DNA of 64,000 nucleotides from Lutjanus erythropterus (lineage: Eukaryota; Chordata; Actinopteri; Lutjaniformes; Lutjanidae). The translations under genes were made by a program, and so were the position numbers. This document shows positions 24,571 through 37,460 of this stretch, piece by piece. The stretch lies in assembly GCA_020091685.1 (NCBI GenBank), contig CM034607.1, forward strand, positions 30,254,831 to 30,318,830, read 5' to 3'. How positions within the stretch are numbered: the stretch's first letter is position 1; each line of letters opens with the position of its first letter. The notes below the pieces were generated by a model. It worked only from the letters and a program-made list of their open reading frames with translations. It was not told the DNA's origin and ran no database searches.

Positions 24571-24620
<50 letters not shown>
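24571..24620. repeat. (GT)25 microsatellite
   Basis: Perfect GT repeat of 50 bp directly after 'gggcttcatt'. Confidence 0.98.
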
Positions 24621-24622
<2 letters not shown>

Positions 24623-27600
24623 CAGAAGAGAAAATTGAGTTGAATGGTCGTGCGGGCTGCAACCAGCGAGTGTGAAATATTTGCTTCAACGTATAAATGT
24701 GTGTGTTGGTGCATATTTTTGTGTTTGTGTGTGTGGTAACAGTGGTCCTCTCTTCTGTCAGCAGCACACAGGGCCTGTATTCATGACAGACTATAACAGT
24801 GAAGGCTGTGTGGTCGACCCACATCTTTTAAAACTTTTCTCCAGTGTTGCGTGGCGGTTGGAAGAGCTCCTGGAGTTTGCACTGATACCGCAGAGGGACG
24901 TTTGTCCCGTCGCTGTTGGTGCATCCTGGATGTTTAATGCAATCGCTGGCAGAGGGGGGAAGGACTCTGTAGCTGTGTGTTCGTGTGTCAGTGACTGACT
25001 GCATTCATTTGAAGGAGAAAAAAAATAGGTCAAGAACATCAGTTGATGTTGCCTTGCATGATAGCACTGTGTATGTGTGTGCACGCTCAGCATGATCCTT
25101 GGAGCCACACCATGACTTGAATCAATAATAAGGCTCCACAAGGAAACAGAAGGAGGAAGACACTGCTGGGGCTTTGACCTCTGTGACACACACACGGTCA
25201 CATCCAGTTTCAGACTGCGTGAGTCAAATAAGCTGGCAAAATTTGAAGACATCTTTTTCTCTCTGTCCATACTAAGCCAGCATTTAAAAAAAAGCTTTCT
25301 TGAATGGATCCATTTGAAATGCCATCAGTGCTTTTTCAGAGTAAAACTGAGATTTTGGAAAACAATGATTCAGGTCTGCTGAAATGTGGATGGGAGCTGT
25401 GCAGCAGTGCAGTTAAAAAGCCAGCTGTCTGTTGCCACTCAGCTCCTCTGTGAAATGTCAATATAGCCAATTATGCAACGCAGCTATTGTCACTAACCTG
25501 CATTAATGTTTATTTTGTCATATGAAGATGTGATCATAAAATAGTAATTAAATGAAAGTCTCAGTGCAGGAATTATAATTCACTTGGTTAACAGGTAGTA
25601 CCTATAGACTGAATCATTGTGATGATGCACTAACAACAACAGTCATTTTCAGGAAAACAACTGGCCATTGATTAGAGATCTGTTTCTGAGATCTGTAAAA
25701 TCAGCTAATTTGTTTATTTCATTCTCAGCTTTCATCTTATAATACACTATGATAATTTTGTGTAAATAATACAGGACCTCTTAAACAACAAAAGTTCAAG
25801 ATGAGTTTGACTAATAGCATTATTATTATTTTGATTTTTTTTTTCTATTGATGTTATAACGATAACATTATTGTGAGTTATTTTGGCTGCAATAATCATG
25901 AGGAGGTGAAAATCTGATATGGCAATGGCTCTAATATATAGTTGAACACAGTGGTGTGATCTATCTGACATTTCTGCTGTGCTCATTTTATGTACTCTAT
26001 GGCTCTGCTAGCGTCTTTGATAAACCAAATCTACCCAACTGTGACATTTCACCACAGGTTGGACTAACTGCTGGTTTTGGGTAAACTCAAGCTGTCATCT
26101 TCTTTAGGCAGGTAAATTAGGTCCCCAAACTAATGTTAGTGAAAGTGTTGTTATTAATGTGATATCAAAGCATAAAACAGTAATTTAAAAGAATGAGATA
26201 TATGCTCTTTTAAAATAACAACATACAACAAATGCTTGTTTAGTACATAAAAGAAAAATGTCCTAAATCATGAGATCAGCTGTATTATAACACATTCTAT
26301 GTGATCACAGAGAACAGGACTGGACAGAATATTGGTTTAACTAGCTGACACTCAGCTGAGTAAATGGACTGTGTCTGTCCCACCTAAGTGAAGCGGTTTT
26401 GTTGTTGGCCCACTGAAAACATCAGAAAAAGAAGAGCTGTACTCATATGGTGTGTCTCAGTGTGGAGGGAGATATTTTTAGATGCATGTTATTTCACCCG
26501 TCACCAGTGTTTTCAAATTTAGCTGGCTTATTGTGAACCAAGTCTTGTTGAATAGACTTGCCATATCTTCACATTTCTGTTGCTGAATATTGGTTGCTGT
26601 TGTCTGTGTGTGTGGCTGTGTGCGTTTGTGTGTGGGAGGGTGTGAGGGGTGTAAAATGCAGTAGAGCTGTCAAGATGAAGTAAGATAGTGGAGAGAGGCG
26701 GTTAATGAATTAATCATGGACGCTGCTCTAAAAGCTGTATAGGGGACAGTGGTTAGTCTGCAGAGAGCATCGATTGCAGACTGCTGGAATGGGGTGAACA
26801 CGCACACACAGCTGGTCTTGTAGCTCTGTCTCCTATAGGGCATCATCTGTCTTCAGGGTATACAGCATCCTCCTTCACTCTCTTTTTTTCCCTTTGTAAT
26901 CCTGTTCTAGCTCTCCCATTTTCATTTTCCCGCCTCCACAATGAGAATTAGTTTTCAGCCCTTTGACAAATTCTCAAATATTCTTTGGGTGCTAATTCAG
27001 AGATTAGTCTGTATTCTTTTCTATTTCATCGACCTACACTGTGAGACAAGGGTAAGCTGCTGATGCCAGTTCTGTCTTTCTGGATTGATCTTGCTCTCTG
27101 ACTCTTCGTTACTTCTTATCCTCCGCCCTTTTATTTCTCTAGATTTCGTTTCATTAGACTTTTTTTCTTAGCTCTCCCTGTCTCTGCTTGTTCATATCAG
27201 TTAACCTGGATACATGAGCTTTATTTTGCATGTAATCTCAAGCTCTTTTGCCTTTTCAATTTCTCTCCTTAATGCTTTCCTTTTTAATTTTCTTATGAAG
27301 GCAGGAAGCTGCTGGTGAAGAAGGAAAATCTATACCGCCCCTTGTCTATAAGTCATCCTGTCATTCAGTTGAATGTTATTCAATCACCCTGTACCCCACT
27401 GAGATTGAAGGCTTAGGGATAGGATGCTATAGAAGAGGGGGAGCAGTTTGAGTCACACCGCCTTTATCTTTTCAATACTAGACTAGTCTATATATCTGCA
27501 AGTTGGGTATTCAAAATAGCTGGAAACCTGAAACCCTAAAGTCCTACCTGGATTTATCAGTCACATTTACAGACATTTGGAAAAATACAGGCCTGATAGA

Positions 27601-28644
27601 AAATGAAGGAATGGACAAATAGACAACAAAATTAGAACCAATATGATATAGACTATTGCATATTTTAAAGACTGGACTAAAGAAAAATAGAATGAACCTG
27701 ATTATATAATATTTGATTCCTCATCTTTCTTTTTTCTAAATCAGTTTTGTTCACATATCTTTTCCCAGAGTCAGGTGAAAAGATTCAGCTGTGTTAGTGT
27801 CTGTTGATGCCTAGGGCAGCTAATGTTGGAGTTCTGACTTTTTTGAGTCATGCTGAGTTGTTGAAACATCAAAGTTTGAACAAATGTTACTTTTAGCAAG
27901 AAAAAAGAAGAAAAAGGCCAGGAAAAGAAAGTAGAATTAGATTGCTGCAGGAGAAAAAAAATGACTGATATGATTTTCTTTTTTTTAAGTGTTAACATGC
28001 TGTCCCTACAGCTCAGCAGCAAATGACATTTTAAAATGGTAGCTTTTGACACTGTGAAGTGTCTTGTATTTTAACACTCACTAAATAGAACAAGCTATAT
28101 TGACCACTTACAATTATAGCTCTCTTCCCTGATATAGTTCCTCCAAGACTGGTATCTTGTCTCAGAGGAGAAGGGAGTTGTTTTTATTTTATTAACCCTA
28201 CCCAGGCAGGAACAGGAGAGGTAAATATTCTTTATACACACGCCCTGTTTTGGACAGGCCCCCTAATAACTGTGTGAACTGTCAGTCCTACCCGATGGAA
28301 CGTGTGTTTGACTCTTAAATCCCATCAGATGAAAGGATGTGCTGAGTAGCTGTGAACGTCGACCCTGGCTTGTGACTGCGAGAGAGGCAGGGTGACTTTT
28401 AATCTGCCCCAATTCCTTCAGCCTGTGACTCTCAGCTGACTGCACACTCACTGTGGGACACTAGGTCACACACTGGAGCTGGGCCACTTAGCAGGTATAA
28501 ACGTGTACAGACACACATGGGAAAAACAGCAAGGAAGGCTTGTATGTTCAAAATACATGTATATTTTGTACATGTGCACATATGTCTCAACAAACATGTT
28601 TTCTTCTCTATAATCAAAGTTAAATTCTAACATTCACATTTGCT
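24621..28644. other. Intron segment without supported exons
   Basis: A CG-richer patch lies at about 24815-24960 with an open frame of some 100 codons, but it lacks a good start, splice signals or a recognisable peptide. The rest is AT-rich DNA with short pyrimidine-rich parts (26875-26900, 27160-27190). Confidence 0.35.
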
Positions 28645-29165
28645 TAAACGATTAGTAGATTAAACCTGTGGTTCGCAACCTCAGGGTCATTATCCATGTA
28701 GGGATCACAACATAAATGTAAGTGGTAACAAGATAATTAGTAAGGAGAGCAGAAAACAAATTTACTATAAGATTTGTTTTTTTCAGATCATCTCTAAGTA
28801 TTTGCTTTTTTTCTTGTGAAGAACTGGATAATATTTCCTCTTTAAACCTCTCAAAATTAATCGATCAGTTTTTGGTTGGCTTGGTCATAATCCACAGAGA
28901 TATGCAACCACTGAAGTGGAGTCAAAAGTTCCCATTCAATTCAACTTAAATTTAACATTGGCATTAATCTTTTAGTTGAAAACTGTCTAAAGTCATTTAT
29001 CAAAAATACTAAACATTCACTGATCACTGTTTATGAAATGTGAGGATTTCCTATTTTTTTCTATTTTATAACATTATAAATAAATATCTTTGAGTTTTGG
29101 GCTTTAAGTGGGAGAAAAACAAACAATTTCAAGACATTTTTTGGGTAACAGGCATCTTGAGATAG
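28645..29165. mobile_element. Composite of decayed repeats
   Basis: 28645-28665 resembles a 'gctgcaa' family end. 28667-28720 ('ctgtggttcgcaacctcagggtc') resembles a hAT-type terminus. 29050-29110 ('ttctattttataacattataaataaatatctttgagttttgg') matches the inside of the long family copy at 33851-34493 ('tctgttttatatcattgtaaattgaatatctttgggttttgg'). Boundaries between the pieces are uncertain. Confidence 0.45.
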
Positions 29166-31924
29166 TCTTTTTCACTATTGTGCTGTGTACTTATATTATC
29201 CCAAATGCTTCCAACAATGGTTAAACCAAGAGAAATGCCTAATTTAGTTAAGGTAACGGTGCGTTTCCTCAATGCTATAACTTGCCATAGCTTCTATGTA
29301 GAGTGTGTTTTTGTCCACTCCACTTTGATGCCTTTTCCCAGTGTCTTGCTTACAGTCCACACAGATGTGTGTTTATGTGTGTGTTCGCACATTTGCGTGT
29401 GTGCTCGTGCGTGTGAGGTGGTGTGAGGATTTGCCATTCAAATCAGGCTGTGAGGGTAATCTGGTCCATCCTGGCGGGATGTCACACAGACAGCCCCCCA
29501 GCAGGGGCCATTCCCTAATCCCATTCATCCACTTTACTACACCAACGCTATGGCAAGGCACCAGTACACCCCCGTCAAAGTGGACTGGTCCATCCCCTCA
29601 CATGTGTGTGGTTGTGGGCCTGTACCACTGAGACTGCTGCTACAGGGAGTTCACTATGGTTATTATGTAATTTGGCATGGCACTGGCATCATGAGGTAGT
29701 AGGAAGCATGGCCTTTGATTGGATTTCTGGGTGAACAAAAAGTTTACTGTCTTTCAGAGAGATCAAATGTTGCTATTTAACAGATGCTGTTAAATAAAAA
29801 GTTGGAAGTTGAATCTCTCTACTTACTCCCTTCTCACTGTTATGATCCAGACACCACAGTTGTCACAGTTCAGATTCATTCTGCACCTGCAGCCACTGAC
29901 ATAAAACACTTCACTGCTGTGCTGCTGCACTCTCTCACAACTTGATGCAATCAGGTTGCGGTGTTTTAAATGTCTTTCTTTTTAGTGCAGAGCCCTTTAA
30001 AATCCAACAATCCCTCCATAAGCCTCTTGCCTTTTTTGTGTCAGCAGTGATGTCCTCCTGCTTTCCCTCCTCCCACCTCCTCAGAGAACATCAGGGATTT
30101 TTTTTAAGTGGTGGATAACAACATGGTGACAAGAAAGGTTCACGTTTTTTATTGGTCTTTCTTAAGGTCTCCCTGAAATCAAGGCTTCCAAACAGAAAAT
30201 TTGTTTCTGTAAAGGTGTTAAAGTTGATTCTCAGCATCTTGCAAAAGTTACTTCCCAAGATGCTTCACTGGGGGCATCTGAGAAACTCTGCCTTAGATAG
30301 TAATAGTAGTGTGGGCAGAGTTGCTCATAATAGCCAAATAGTTACAGGTTATCACTCTAATAATACCCACGGGTCATGTTTTTAGACATTGTATGGTAGG
30401 CTTGGTACTAATGTTGACTGTCCTCTGCCTGACCCTCTACAGTACCGTCTGTGTGGTCTTGTGAATGTAAGGACTTCTGATTCATCATCTTATTTTATCT
30501 TGATGAAACCCCCATCATGCCATTCTCCTGACACACTCTGCTGTACTCCTTCCCTAATTCCATTTTTCATGCCCTCTGTCCATTCACACACTACACACTC
30601 TCCAAGACCAAAAACCGTGATGGGAGGCAGGTTCTTGTTGTTCATATTTGTCATATCTCTTATAGTCTCATTTTCGTTTACCTTACCTCACCTTATCTCA
30701 GCCTTGTTTTTTTCTCTTTTCTATCTCTCAGTTCTCTCATGCAGTCTCCAGGTCATTTTTCATATGCGTGCTCTTTTTGTTTTTCTCCTCTTTTTATTTT
30801 CATCATCCTTTTCTCATTTCCTCCTCCTCTCTGTCTTTACTAGGTCAGCAGTTGGAGCTGCAGTTAATCTCTTACAGCTCCAGCTACTTCTCTTAACAGG
30901 CTTTGCTCCTAATTGAGAAATTCTAAAATTACCATCTTGTGGGCAAGACTGCCTGTATGAGCATGAATATCACTGAATGTGTGTAAATGTGTGTGTGTTT
31001 TCTTTTTCTGTCTCATTTCATTAGTACTGGAGCAAGCTAATCAGCTGCTATTCAGTAGATAGACCATCCTTGTTGAGATAACAGATGATCATTCTTGATT
31101 ATTAACCACTGATTGATTGAGGAAAGCATTTTTAGCTCATACTGTGAATGTTTACATCATCAGCAGTTTAATAATTTCCACATTAGTAGAACTTATTAAC
31201 TTGCTTTATTAACATTGTCACAAGAACATTCTCACCCCACTGACCTCATTAAGGACGTGCTCTTATTTGCTGGGATCAGATCACAGGCGTATTGATTTTG
31301 CTGATTGTGTCTGCGTCTTGTGTACAGTTTGAAGTCTGACATCGGACCTGATTGGTCTGGGGTCTGACAGTGTCCGATCAATAGGCATGTCGCAAAGATG
31401 AGATGTCGAATGAAAAGCTTGAATAATTCCATGTTCATAAGGCTAATGGCTAATTCTTCTAATAAAATACAACTGGAATTGAATTAAAATTGTAGAAATA
31501 AAGGGACAAGAAAAATAGTTGTTGCATTGCTGGTCTTTACTGTTGAGTGTGAAGTGAAGTTCTTCATTCTAAACCTTAATAAAAGTATGTAAGCACTGTG
31601 GCAAATTTTACTTTAAGTACTCATTGCACAGTACAATGGTCGCTTTCACTGTTTTACTAACATATATGATGTTTTTGGATCAATATTACTGCCACATTAA
31701 TGTATATGTTGCATTTTACTGCTGTATATGTTTAAGGTTGAGCTAATTTTAAAACTATTTTACATATTGCTGTGCAGTTTAATCTACAGTGGTGGCTCTA
31801 AGTTTGAACCATTTGAGAGTTAATTTTAGAGAAAGTGTGTATATCATGTATTGCAAAAGATCCTAAAACGATCAAGATATTATTTAGAAGCCATATCACC
31901 CTACTTTATATCTTTAAAAGAATT
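29166..31924. other. Intron segment without supported exons
   Basis: A CG/GC-richer stretch at 29440-29640 is open on both strands but shows no splice-framed peptide; it could be a conserved regulatory block. A pyrimidine-rich stretch lies at about 30640-30850. Confidence 0.3.
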
Positions 31925-31966
31925 TCATCTTAATCAGACTGTCTTTTTCTGTTTTTTTTCTCTCCC

Positions 31967-32006
31967 ATGTTGCTGCTGCTGTTTCTGCTGACTCCCTCCA
32001 ACAAAG
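31967..32006 (+). CDS. Candidate micro-exon, copy 1 (leucine-rich N-terminus)
   Basis: ATG opens a 13-codon frame, MLLLLFLLTPSNK, followed by one base and then GTAAAT, a fair splice donor, giving the same phase 1 as the first exon at 16266. A TAA in the same frame at 31931-31933 lies upstream. The peptide would be a short hydrophobic N-terminus. Some dystonin isoforms are known to have membrane-spanning N-termini, which makes this idea reasonable but not proven. The preceding pyrimidine tract and the AAAG|GTAAAT junction could instead be a recursive-splice-type site with no exon. Transcript support is unknown. Confidence 0.3.
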
Positions 32007-32109
32007 GTAAATACATCTATTTCTCCCATCTACCTCTTACTGTCCTCTTCTTTGCTGAAACTACTGACTGTATGAAGTGATGGTACTAATTTTCCTTTGA
32101 TCTTCCACA

Positions 32110-32168
32110 GATTGATCTGTGGAAAACAGATTTTTCCAAAAGAAAAATCTGTTTTCCACAGATCAATC
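32110..32168. repeat. Perfect 27-bp inverted repeat with 5-nt loop
   Basis: Left arm 32110-32136 (starts gattgatctgtggaaaac) and right arm 32142-32168 are exact reverse complements separated by caaaa. The duplicate segment at 56946-57250 has only the right-arm-like sequence ('ggaaaaatctgttt'), so the left arm looks like a new inverted copy, as made by template switching during replication. It could fold as a stem-loop in RNA or a cruciform in DNA. Confidence 0.9.
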
Positions 32169-32240
32169 CTGTAATTTAGTGGCGAGAATTTTAAAATGAT
32201 TTAAATCAAGTTCATGGAGGAGACACCCTTGCTGAGATGA

Positions 32241-33850
32241 AACTCCAGACATTATAACTTTATTCACACAACAGCTGCGAACTGATATATCTGTCTACCT
32301 CTATGTCCCACCCTAATGAAATCAAATCTGGTTTATATATATATATATATGTATCAGCAAAAACCCCAAAATTTCCCATGAAGGCTACTATAGCTTATAC
32401 AAAATACAACACTCTCTATCTTAATAACCTTGTATTGACTTTTGATTTCAGTCAAAATAAGGAAGTAAGACAAATTTTATGAGTTTAAATGCCATGTAAA
32501 TTATGCGGATTGTTGACTGTAAGTCAGCTAACACGACTGGCAGCAGGACACTGCTGTAGTTAATGATACTTGTATGTTTGTGTTTATGTCTGTGTGTTTG
32601 AAAAGGTATTCATATCTTAAGTGATGGATGATTTGTGGTTATTGACTTGTACACACTTTGTCTACATTTAAATAGTGCGATTGCCCTCACTCACTAATAA
32701 TCTTGCGCTCGGTTGCCTGTTTCTCATGCAGCTCATGCTCACATATGTGTGTGTGCGCACAAGCCTGCATGCCTAAATAGAGGAATATACATTATGTCTG
32801 TGAGTGTGATTATGTGTGTAAAGCACACATAATTTTGTGCTGTTAAGTATGTCATTGTGTGTGAGACCTGGCACGTCACACTCTCTTTGACCTGCTCCAT
32901 CTGTCAGAGGTTCTCTGCACCCTTTAATCACCAGACTTCACCCACAGAGCCTTGTGGCCTGCAGGGCTGGAGACCCATGTTCTGCTTGACAGCCAGCATG
33001 GAAATCTTTCTTCTTCTTCTTTAATGCCCACTTTATATTTTTGCCAAGTTGATATTCTCATATTGCTGAGTTTGATTCCTTTCTCTTTATTGTTGATTTT
33101 TTGCTAATGTATTTTCCAGTTTTTGCCAGGCTTACAGTATCCTGGACTACATCAGCTAATGTCTCAACATACATGTACATGTGTATGGAAATTAAGCCAG
33201 AGGGCTGATTCAGAAAAGCTAGCAGTCAAACATATAGAAAAATATTAAACATCCAAGAGGAAATGGCAGACAAAACTAGAAACTGTATTTGTAACATAAA
33301 TTGGATATTGTTATATTAATTTAGGCTTTAAAACAAACTGAAATTGATTTAATAACTTAGTTCTCAGCACGGTATAATGTGACATTACAAAACATGCCAC
33401 TATTCAGAGAAGAAGGGATAATAAAAGAGGGGCAGAGAAGGGGGAGGGTGCTGCTCTCCTGCTCTCCTCCGTGTTAGCAGGTCTCCCGGATTTCCCGTCT
33501 GTCACCCCTCTTTTGCTAATCCTCATCCCTCCCTCCCAGTCTGACGTTCCCTCACTCTGCTTCTTCTCCTCTTTTTTAATCTAAGCATTTAGTCAGACAA
33601 TAACATTCCTGGAGGGGGATGGATGGATGGGTGGATGGATAGATAGGGTGGAGGCAGGGAGGGATGATGGCAACCAGCTCTTAGAGGTGCGAAGGGGATT
33701 GAGATGAGGGGGAGGGGTAGAGAGGAGAGGTATATGGATTGGAGATGCAAAGCAGATATGGATATTATAGGTCAGCTATACACACATTGCACTCATGGGC
33801 AGTACTGGAGGTGCTATGTAACATTTTATCATAATATTCTAAACTAAACT
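32241..33850. other. Intron segment
   Basis: Contains a short TA repeat (about 32334-32350), a purine-rich stretch (33410-33450) and an imperfect (GGAT)n run at about 33615-33648. No exon is supported. Confidence 0.4.
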
Positions 33851-34493
33851 AGAGCTGCAATGATTCATGGAATAATCAGTGAGTTGATTGTCCGAAAACT
33901 ATTTTACAGCATCAGTTGTCATCAGTTGTCTAAAAGCAAACTATGGCTCATTTCCCTAAAAGACATGCATACTCATTCAAAAATAATCCCTCTCAATCAT
34001 CACCCGCCAGAAGTGTGTGGTGGCGCCTGCATCCACAGGCACCCCGCCCTCTACCTATATCTTCTCATTTTCTCATTATTTTGGTGTGCTCATGACACTT
34101 TGCAAATCCAAAACGCCTGTATTTGACGTCATGGTAACTATACCTTACAATCAACTATCTTTCTAAAGTGTTTAGAAACAGCAACTGACAAACCCTACTT
34201 ATTCTACTTTCTTTCACCAGTCATTTTTCAAACAAACCTGCCAAAACATTGTTTTCAGTCTCTCAAATATGATAATCTTTTGCTTTTCTCTGTTTTATAT
34301 CATTGTAAATTGAATATCTTTGGGTTTTGGTCTGTTGGTTGAGTAAAACAAGTTATTTGAGAAGAAGATGAAGAAGTCAGCTGGGATAAAAAGAAACATT
34401 TTTTTTTCATTATTTGTGGACATCTTATAGACAAAACTATTCCAGAAAATAATTGATTAATCAATAATGAAAATAATTTTTAGTTGCTGCTCT
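33851..34493. mobile_element. 'gctgcaa' family element, long copy
   Basis: Left end agagctgcaatgattcatgg; right end 'aattgattaatcaataatgaaa ... tagttgctgctct'. These form the inverted ends of the family. Inside is the block 'gaatatctttgggttttggtctgttggttgag', also found at 59880-59920 and in part at 29085-29105. No transposase frame is present. Confidence 0.65.
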
Positions 34494-36413
34494 AAACGAA
34501 AGTAAATGGTTGCCATATTTTGGCCTCTGTACTGCATTTGCCAGATTATTAAGTAAGAGTTTTTGCAGTTTTTGCATCACACTTCTGTATTGTGCTCACC
34601 AGTAAAACTGTCTTCTTCAACAAGTGAATCAAAAAGTATTCTGATTGATGCCAGAGGAGGGCGAGAGTGAAGAAGTAGCAACATCCTCTCTGCACCACAA
34701 ACCATCATGCTTGTAAATATTTTTCTGTTGTTGAGTAACAGTAGTCATGGCAGTACCACTGATATGACAGAGGCTGCTGGTTACCGCCACCACAGTATAG
34801 TTTCTTTATGATTACACCGAAATGTTTCATTTTGTTATCAATTTTATTAAGAAATGCTGCACATATTTCCATCACTGTTTTGGTTTGGTGGCCAGATTAC
34901 TTGTGATGGTATGATTTTCTTATGCAGCATGCTGCTGCACTCAGTTGTATCTGTCACGTCGTTGGCTGGAGATTTATTGAAGTTATTGTATATTTATTAG
35001 TGACATTGTTAGACATCTAATGTGAAATGGTGAACAACTCAGGACTGGCTCTTGCTTAACACAGAAGATTACAAAATAAACTTGTTAAGCAGCAGACAAG
35101 ACAGAAACAAATGCTTTGTTATTAGGTAGAAGTTGTATTGAGTGATAGAAAATGTAAAGGAAATTGAAACTGTTAACTGAAGGAATGCTAACTGAAAAGA
35201 AATATGTTTAATAAGCTTCATCATGGTTAACAAAGATGATCAAATCCAACACATATTTTGGATGTTTGACTTAAGCTGACTGACACACATGAACCACATT
35301 TCATAGTGATTGAAAATGTTATTTTCGGGTCTTACCAGTGAAACAGGACGAGGGAGAGAAGACAGTGTTACAACACTCATTGTTAGTGAATTACACCCTG
35401 AGGAGACAACAGTTATCGTCGTCTGCTTTGCATTATAGCTGAAGGCTGCTCTGGCAGTGTGTGTATGTGTGTGTGTGTCTGTGTCTGTGTGTGTGTGCTT
35501 TAAAACTTGAGAAGCCACTTTCTCAGAAGACACCATTACGTCAAGATTTCTGTTTATTTTAGTGTAGAAGTACTTCTATATACACTCACATAACACACAT
35601 TTACTTTCATATAGACTCCTGGGAGTGTGATGGGCATCAGTATGTTTGGAAAAATTGTGTGTGTGTGTGTGTGTGTGTGTCTGTCTGTGTGAGTGCGTGC
35701 TCCAGCCACCAGTGACACAGCAGAACACAGAGAGAGTGAGGCTGCAGAACATTCCTGAAATAACAAACATGATGGAGGGAGGAGAGAGGAAGTTGGGACT
35801 GTTTTCTTCTACTGGTCTTAAAGAGGCAGCATAAGTCTGGGGTGGGAAAAAGACACATTTACACACAAACGCACAGTTTTATACAGTTTGTGACAATGAC
35901 TCTGTCTCTCAGCTCTTTCCTTAAACTAAACCTACTTCTAGTTCCACATTTAGCTGTAAACTGGAGCCCTGACATTTGGAACTGTAAAATGTAGAAATAG
36001 AGGAATGCATGCAAACAGACAATTCTTTCTAAATTATTTCTAAGTATTTCATCCACAGCTGATTTCTGCAGAGCTCCGGTTCTGTTTCTCATTTAGGCTT
36101 AATGTTTCTAGACTCCAGCAGTTACCACACAGTCCTCTGCTCTGTGTCTGTCTGCTGGCTGGAGCCCATGTTCACTTTCTGAAGTCCATGTTAGTTTATC
36201 CTGATAAGCTGATGTATGCATTCCTTCTTTAAACATGCACGCAGTCAATTTAGGGAAATCAAATGACATTTTCAGATTTTTCCATTTTTCCATTAATTTT
36301 TTATCAAAATCAGATAGATCCTGAGGTTCTTATTTACTCTCTTATTTACTCTTATGCAATTTTCTGATTTTTCTCTTTTCTTCTTCTTTTCTATATCCCT
36401 GCTCTCAGTATGT

Positions 36414-36415
<2 letters not shown>
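34494..36415. other. Intron segment with short TG repeats
   Basis: Short TG repeats at about 35458-35497 and 35656-35680. No exon is supported. Confidence 0.4.

Positions 36416-36481
<66 letters not shown>
36416..36481. repeat. (AC)33 microsatellite
   Basis: Perfect AC repeat of 66 bp. Confidence 0.98.
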
Positions 36482-36482
<1 letters not shown>

Positions 36483-36791
36483 GTTGACCCACTTTATTCG
36501 TCTTCCCATGGAAAGCGGGTTTTTTTCATAATAGTGATGTAGCTCTGCTTTACACCAGCTGTACCTGACTGGAGCATCCGTCAGTCATCAGCTAACTCAT
36601 TCACACCCACTGCTGACTCTGCTTTTTCTTTGTGCACACTTAAAGATATCATTTTCAGAAGGCAAGAGCTTAAAAAAACAGAAACCTGCCCTGCAGTTCC
36701 AAGTGATTGACAGCTTTAAACATAGAACATTGAGCTCTAGCACCATCTTTCCTTTCCTCTGTACATGCACTAAATTTGATTTCTTTTAGAC

Positions 36792-37211
36792 CAGTGATCT
36801 CCAAATTGTGGGCCAAGGCCAATTGGGGGGCTGTAAAGGCTCTGCAGGTGGGCCTTGAGAGATCATAAAAAAAAATCAGTTAAAACATTTTTTGGTTTCA
36901 ATTTTGTACATTTAAAATTACAGTGTATTTATTCAGTATCATATCAGTTTTAAAAAAAAGTAATCAGAACTAATAAAACAAAGCCATACAATTTAAATTA
37001 CATGTTATTCTCCATTTATCTGACCTAGTTTAACAGGTGTTGCACTGTATTTGGTGACCTGTCACATTAGCACCGGAACATAGCTTATATCTTGTCATTG
37101 GTACGATTATTCTCATGTTTTCATCAGAGTTTTGATTAAAGGTTGGGGTGGGTCTGAGAAGATTTTCAGATTTCAAATTGGGCCTAGCATTCTCATGTTT
37201 GGGAATGTCTG
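36792..37211. mobile_element. hAT-like non-autonomous element with flanking direct repeat
   Basis: Left end cagtgatctccaaattgtgg; the reverse complement of the right end begins cagacattcccaaacatgag, an imperfect inverted pair starting with CAG. Directly outside lie ttcttttagac (36781-36791) and ttctttgagac (37212-37222), 10 of 11 identical, which looks like a target-site duplication. The typical hAT duplication is 8 bp; the extra matching bases may be chance. No coding capacity. Confidence 0.65.
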
Positions 37212-37344
37212 TTCTTTGAGACACAACCTACAGTACCCAGGCAAGTTATGGCCAAAAAATGTCCTGCAAAATTTTAAGTAAAGCCTTTATGACAGGATGT
37301 TTTTTTCCATGAACTGGTTAATATGACTGGATGATAAACAGGAC

Positions 37345-37460
37345 TAGGTATTGGTACTTGATACTTTTAGGTATCAACCAAAATAACCTAGAACCATGTA
37401 GTATCAAAACTTCTGAAGCCAAATGATACCTGCGTTCATGCAGAAATGACTAGTATGATT
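37345..37460. mobile_element. Fragment of a 'ggtacttgatactttt' fish repeat
   Basis: Blocks 'ggtattggtacttgatactttt', 'agtatcaaaacttctg' and 'aatgatacctgcg' match, from recognition, a widespread teleost interspersed repeat. Short and truncated. Confidence 0.4.

Larger units (their letters stand above)
31925..32240 (+). repeat. Duplicated intronic segment, copy 1
   Basis: Aligns with 56946-57250 in the same orientation. The core (31967-32082 against 56991-57106) differs at roughly 11 of 116 positions by eye. Similarity continues weakly across a variable middle to 'ttcatggaggagacac' at the far end. Copy 1 alone carries the 27-bp inverted repeat at 32110-32168. The core includes the 40-nt exon-like unit described separately. 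Confidence 0.8.

Noticed and set aside
24672-24998. 108-residue open frame in a CG-richer patch
   Set aside because: Begins in TG-repeat DNA, has no convincing splice or start signals and no familiar motif.
32110-32168. MicroRNA precursor
   Set aside because: A perfect 27-bp stem with a 5-nt loop is unlike typical precursors, which have longer arms, bulges and larger loops; template switching explains it better.
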